8,405 bases of DNA, from contig JASHTZ010000471.1 in NCBI GenBank assembly GCA_030040295.1, forward strand, positions 1 through 8,405, written 5' to 3'. The position numbers and the translations under genes were made by a program. The notes beneath the pieces are model-generated. The model saw only the letters and a list, made by a program, of their open reading frames with translations, was not told the DNA's origin and did not search any database. Of the stretch, positions 5,803-8,405 are shown piece after piece. Source of the stretch: Terriglobia bacterium (GTDB lineage: Bacteria; Acidobacteriota; Terriglobia; UBA7540). Numbering within the stretch: position 1 is the first letter of the stretch; every line of letters begins with the position of its first letter.

Positions 5803-6519
5803 GTGTTGCAAAGTGTCTGGGTGCTTCAACATACTCCCAGCGAGACCCTGGGAACCATCGAAGACGCGCTGCGAGGCCACGGAATCGGGTTTGAATACAT
5901 CGAAACTCATGCGGGCAGGCCCGTACCGGCGGAAATGGCAGGCAAGGCGGGCCTGATCGTTATGGGTGGGCCGATGGGGGTGTATGAAGAAGCGCAATAT
6001 CCCTTCCTGCGCGATGAAATGCACCTGATTGAATCTGCTCTTTCCGCGGGAACACCGGTATTGGGAGTCTGCCTGGGAAGCCAGTTGCTCGCCGCCGTGC
6101 TGGGCGCCGATGTAAGAAAGGGAAAACGGAAGGAGCTGGGATGGCACGCGGTTACACTCACGGAAAGTGCCGAGCGTGACCCGCTCTTCGCCGGCCTCGG
6201 CTCGGAAATTTGGCCTTTTCATTGGCACGGCGATGTATTCTCACTCCCCCGGAAGGCCGTCAGTTTGGGCTCGTCCGAATGGACGCCCTGCCAGGCGTTC
6301 CGTTTCGGGGAGAAGGCTCACGGAATTCTGTTTCACCTGGAAGTAACTCAGGAACAGATTTCCGGCATGCTCTCGGCCTTTGGTGAGGAGCTTCGCGAGG
6401 CGGGGGGCGACGCAGGGAAGATTACGGCGGAAATTTCGCTCCGCTTGCCGGCCCTGAAGGAAGTGGCTGGCGAGGTGTTCGGCCGCTGGGCATTGAAGCT
6501 CGCCTCTGTAAGTGCATAA
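5803..6519 (+). CDS. Class I glutamine amidotransferase (GMP synthase-like)
   Basis: 238 residues. A stand-alone GATase-1 domain of the type annotated as GMP-synthase-like or type 1 glutamine amidotransferase; family members hydrolyse glutamine and pass ammonia to an acceptor, or act on gamma-glutamyl compounds. Seen: oxyanion-region MGGPMGVYEE (54-63), the nucleophile elbow GVCLGSQLLA with C90 (88-97), FHWHGDVFSLP (139-149) and the distal catalytic pair H178 and E180 in ILFHLEV. All three triad residues are present, so it should be active. Residues 185-238 are a helical extension usual for this subgroup. Start: GTG at 5803, with GAGAGGGG (5791-5798) at good spacing; TTG at 5806 is an alternative. 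It follows the molybdopterin-fold gene but a hairpin lies between, and its substrate cannot be told from context. Confidence 0.92.
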   Translation: MLQSVWVLQHTPSETLGTIEDALRGHGIGFEYIETHAGRPVPAEMAGKAGLIVMGGPMGVYEEAQYPFLRDEMHLIESALSAGTPVLGVCLGSQLLAAVLGADVRKGKRKELGWHAVTLTESAERDPLFAGLGSEIWPFHWHGDVFSLPRKAVSLGSSEWTPCQAFRFGEKAHGILFHLEVTQEQISGMLSAFGEELREAGGDAGKITAEISLRLPALKEVAGEVFGRWALKLASVSA

Positions 6520-6649
6520 GAGAGAATGGAACGGGATTCGGCAATATAAAATTATGGGTATTGGCATCAACTTACTATTCGATTGTTTTACCTAATTAGG
6601 AATCCGGCATTTTCCGGCATTTTCAAACCAAGACTTTAAGGAGGAATTT
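6520..6649 (+). promoter_or_regulatory. 5' region of the aldehyde dehydrogenase gene
   Basis: 130 AT-rich bases in front of the dehydrogenase. It contains TTGGCA (6561-6566), a possible -35, with only poor -10 candidates 17-18 bases later (around 6584-6590); a perfect 10-base palindrome CCTAATTAGG (6591-6600) that could be an operator; a 10-base tandem repeat TCCGGCATTT x2 (6603-6622); and the ribosome site AAGGAGG (6638-6644) five bases before the ATG. The strong ribosome site suggests high expression. The promoter assignment is tentative. Confidence 0.45.
6603..6622. repeat. 10-bp tandem repeat TCCGGCATTT x2
   Basis: Two exact adjacent copies in the leader of the aldehyde dehydrogenase gene, immediately after the CCTAATTAGG palindrome. 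It may be a replication-slippage duplication or two regulator half-sites; the sequence alone does not decide. Confidence 0.55.
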
Positions 6650-8131
6650 ATGGCGACCACAAGTGCTGCCCTGGAGGCAAATGTCGCCGTCCGGGCGACG
6701 AAACTTTTGATCAACAACCAATGGGTGAACAGTGTTTCAGGCAAGACGTTTCCCACCGTCAATCCCGCGACCGGGGATGAAATCGTTCGCGTGGCGGAAG
6801 CCGATTCGGCGGACGTCGACAAGGCGGTGCACGCCGCGCGGGCGGCGTTCGAAAAAGGGCCGTGGCGCAAGATGGCAGCCGCCGAGCGCGGCCAATTGCT
6901 CCACCGGCTCGCCGACTTGATCGAGAAAAATGCCGATGAGCTGGCGCGCCTGGAATCGCTCGACAACGGCAAGCCCTATAATGTTGCCAAGGCAGCTGAT
7001 CTGCCGCTGACCATCGCCTGCTACCGCTACTACGCCGGCTGGGCAGACAAAATTCAAGGTAAGACCATTCCCATTGCCGGAGACTATTTCTGCTACACCC
7101 GCCACGAACCCGTGGGGGTTGTGGGCCAGATCATTCCCTGGAACTTCCCGCTCCTGATGCAGGCCTGGAAGCTTGGCCCCGCGCTCGCCGCGGGCAATAC
7201 CGTGGTGCTGAAGCCTGCTGAGCAGACTCCTCTCACCGCCCTGCGCGTGGGCGAATTGCTGTTGGAAGCGGGATTCCCGGCCGGAGTCGTGAACATTCTC
7301 CCCGGTTACGGACCGACGGCCGGCGGCGCGATTGCATGGCATCATGGGATTGATAAGGTGGCCTTCACAGGCTCAACCGAAGTGGGCCATCTGATTATGG
7401 AAGCTGCCGCAAAATCCAATCTCAAGCGGGTTACGCTGGAACTCGGCGGCAAGAGCCCCAACATCGTCTTCGCCGACGCGGATATGGACGCCGCCATCGA
7501 GGGCGCTCACTTCGCGCTGTTTTTCAACCAAGGCCAATGCTGCTGTGCCGGGTCGCGCCTGTTCGTGGAAGCGAAGGCATACGACGAATTCGTCGAGAAG
7601 AGCGTGGCACGCGCCAAGAAGCGCAAGGTAGGAGATCCGTTTGATGCCGCGAGCGAACAAGGACCGCAGGTGGACGACGTGCAATTCGAAAAAGTCATGA
7701 GCTACATCGAGGCAGGCAAGAAGGATGGAGCTTCCCTGCTGGCCGGCGGCAATCGCGTGGGCAACAAGGGGTTCTTCATTGAGCCCACGGTATTCGCCGA
7801 TGTCAAAGACGGCATGAAGATCGCTCAGGAAGAAATCTTCGGGCCCGTGATGAGCATTCTGAAGTTCAAGGACATTGAGGAGGTTGTGGAACGCTCAAAT
7901 CGAACCGATTACGGATTGGCGGCGGCCGTGTGGACGCGCGACATTGGCAAAGCTTATTCCATTGCCAACAGCGTGCGCGCCGGGACGGTGTGGGTGAACT
8001 GCTACGACGTGTTTGACGCCGCAGCACCGTTCGGCGGCTTCAAGCAATCGGGCATCGGACGCGAGCTCGGGGAGTACGGCCTCCAGCAATATACGGAGGT
8101 CAAGACCGTGACCGTGAAACTGCCCAACTAA
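6650..8131 (+). CDS. NAD(P)+-dependent aldehyde dehydrogenase (ALDH1/2-like)
   Basis: 493 residues, the normal length of the soluble ALDH superfamily. It oxidises an aldehyde to the carboxylic acid with NAD(P)+ in the cytoplasm. Seen: PWNFPLLMQAWKLGPALAAG (163-182, catalytic N165), cofactor-binding VLKPAEQTP (186-194, K188), the Rossmann FTGSTEVG (239-246), general base E264 in VTLELGGKSPN, and the nucleophile in FFNQGQCCCAGSR (291-303), a triple cysteine whose middle one (C298) aligns with the catalytic cysteine of animal ALDH1/2. Further on come EEIFGPV and the C-terminal PFGGFKQSGIGRELG. The ALDH2-like motifs suit broad aliphatic or aromatic aldehydes, but the substrate is not determined. 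Start ATG 6650 follows AAGGAGG by five bases. It is monocistronic: own leader upstream, hairpin terminator downstream. Confidence 0.96.
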   Translation: MATTSAALEANVAVRATKLLINNQWVNSVSGKTFPTVNPATGDEIVRVAEADSADVDKAVHAARAAFEKGPWRKMAAAERGQLLHRLADLIEKNADELARLESLDNGKPYNVAKAADLPLTIACYRYYAGWADKIQGKTIPIAGDYFCYTRHEPVGVVGQIIPWNFPLLMQAWKLGPALAAGNTVVLKPAEQTPLTALRVGELLLEAGFPAGVVNILPGYGPTAGGAIAWHHGIDKVAFTGSTEVGHLIMEAAAKSNLKRVTLELGGKSPNIVFADADMDAAIEGAHFALFFNQGQCCCAGSRLFVEAKAYDEFVEKSVARAKKRKVGDPFDAASEQGPQVDDVQFEKVMSYIEAGKKDGASLLAGGNRVGNKGFFIEPTVFADVKDGMKIAQEEIFGPVMSILKFKDIEEVVERSNRTDYGLAAAVWTRDIGKAYSIANSVRAGTVWVNCYDVFDAAAPFGGFKQSGIGRELGEYGLQQYTEVKTVTVKLPN

Positions 8132-8139
8132 TGCGCTGA

Positions 8140-8163
8140 AATTTTGAATCTCGAATTTTGAAT
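8140..8163. repeat. Direct repeat AATTTTGAAT x2
   Basis: Two exact copies of AATTTTGAAT (8140-8149 and 8154-8163) separated by CTCG. It lies between the dehydrogenase stop and its terminator and looks like a fragment of a dispersed intergenic repeat. No function is evident. Confidence 0.55.
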
Positions 8164-8177
8164 GTTCTGGAGTGACC

Positions 8178-8218
8178 TCGGGGCCAATCGCTGATCAGCG
8201 GCTGGCCCCGATTTATTT
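8178..8218 (+). terminator. Intrinsic terminator of the aldehyde dehydrogenase gene
   Basis: Outer stem TCGGGGCCA (8178-8186) pairs with TGGCCCCGA (8203-8211), 9 of 9. Inside the loop sits a second perfect 12-base palindrome CGCTGATCAGCG (8189-8200), which can extend the structure. It is followed by TTTATTTT. This is a good rho-independent terminator for the + strand gene. On the - strand there is an A-rich rather than T-rich tail, so it would be poor for the convergent gene. Confidence 0.85.
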
Positions 8219-8247
8219 TGCCTTCGCGGCCACCAGCCGCGCCGTTT

Positions 8248-8405
8248 TCACTCCGGCTTAGTGGGAGCACCGGCGGCCAACCGCTGCCGCAGAGCGGCCA
8301 GTGCCTCGGGAGCCCGCTTGGACATCCAGTGCTCGTACTTCCCTGCCAGTTTCTCCAGGTTCTTCCACGCAACGGGATTTTTGTTTTTCTCTCGGAGCGC
8401 AGGCA
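8248..8405 (-). CDS. 3' end of a hypothetical gene (partial)
   Basis: The last 51 codons plus a TGA stop (8250-8248) of a leftward gene whose start lies beyond the right edge. The visible tail reads NPVAWKNLEKLAGKYEHWM, then SKRAPEALAALRQRLAAGAP and TKPE, a charged, alanine-rich helical C-terminus with coding-like codon use (GAG, AAG, CTG, GCC). The overlapping - strand frame (8100-8372) is less protein-like and runs through the terminator, so this frame is preferred. Family not recognised from so short a piece; it converges on the aldehyde dehydrogenase. The NPxAW and Y-x-x-WM spacing may help identify it once the full gene is read. Confidence 0.65.
   Translation of the reverse strand, partial: PALREKNKNPVAWKNLEKLAGKYEHWMSKRAPEALAALRQRLAAGAPTKPE

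Noticed and set aside
5605..6228. 207-codon - strand frame across the molybdopterin-fold and amidotransferase genes
   Set aside because: It spans two well-supported + strand genes and their gap, and its translation shows no family motifs.
6737..7345. 202-codon - strand frame inside the aldehyde dehydrogenase
   Set aside because: Antisense to a highly conserved coding region; such open frames are expected in GC-rich DNA.

Overview
The window is a gene-dense, moderately GC-rich bacterial segment (roughly 55-60 % GC by eye). It looks like chromosomal DNA of a soil-type bacterium. The style of the proteins (an XdhC/MocA pair, a secreted LamG protein, a fragment resembling ECF sigma factors with the 'TREIARGLRxRDPEL' start) and the intergenic 'AATTTTGAAT' repeats suggest Acidobacteriota. 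That assignment is an inference from resemblance, since no marker gene is present.

Left part (1-1435, + strand): a translationally coupled pair for molybdenum-hydroxylase maturation. It encodes an XdhC/CoxI-family protein and a MocA-like molybdopterin nucleotidyltransferase overlapping by ATGA. The enzyme they serve is not in the window and may lie to the left. Next (1464-2018, - strand) is an orphan protein of about 184 residues with a helix-hairpin-helix-like GVGVPVASAIL segment. It is followed by a 354-base gap (2019-2372) that holds what looks like the 5' end of a decayed sigma-70-family gene.

Middle (2373-4487, - strand): a large secreted protein with an N-terminal LamG/concanavalin-like domain and a long tryptophan-rich region of unknown function. 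A gap follows (4488-4879) with a three-copy 11-bp repeat in the probable promoter region. Then comes a small - strand hypothetical gene (4880-5167) with a C-terminal W-x-W-C-x-x-C motif.

Right part (5229-8131, + strand): a small exported protein made only of a sulfite-oxidase-type molybdopterin-binding fold (no cysteine ligand in the mature chain), a class I glutamine amidotransferase, and a complete NAD(P)+ aldehyde dehydrogenase with a strong ribosome binding site. The dehydrogenase ends at a clear hairpin terminator. The window closes with the 3' end of a convergent - strand gene (8248-8405).

Apart from the xdhC-mocA pair, nothing here forms a convincing operon. The molybdenum theme recurs (maturation factors at the left, a molybdopterin-fold protein at 5.2 kb), but the second site appears independent. 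I found no CRISPR array, no complete mobile element, no tRNA or rRNA and no clear new multi-gene system. The items most worth a second look are the sigma-factor remnant, the HhH-like orphan, the unknown domain of the LamG protein and the cysteine-free molybdopterin-fold protein.
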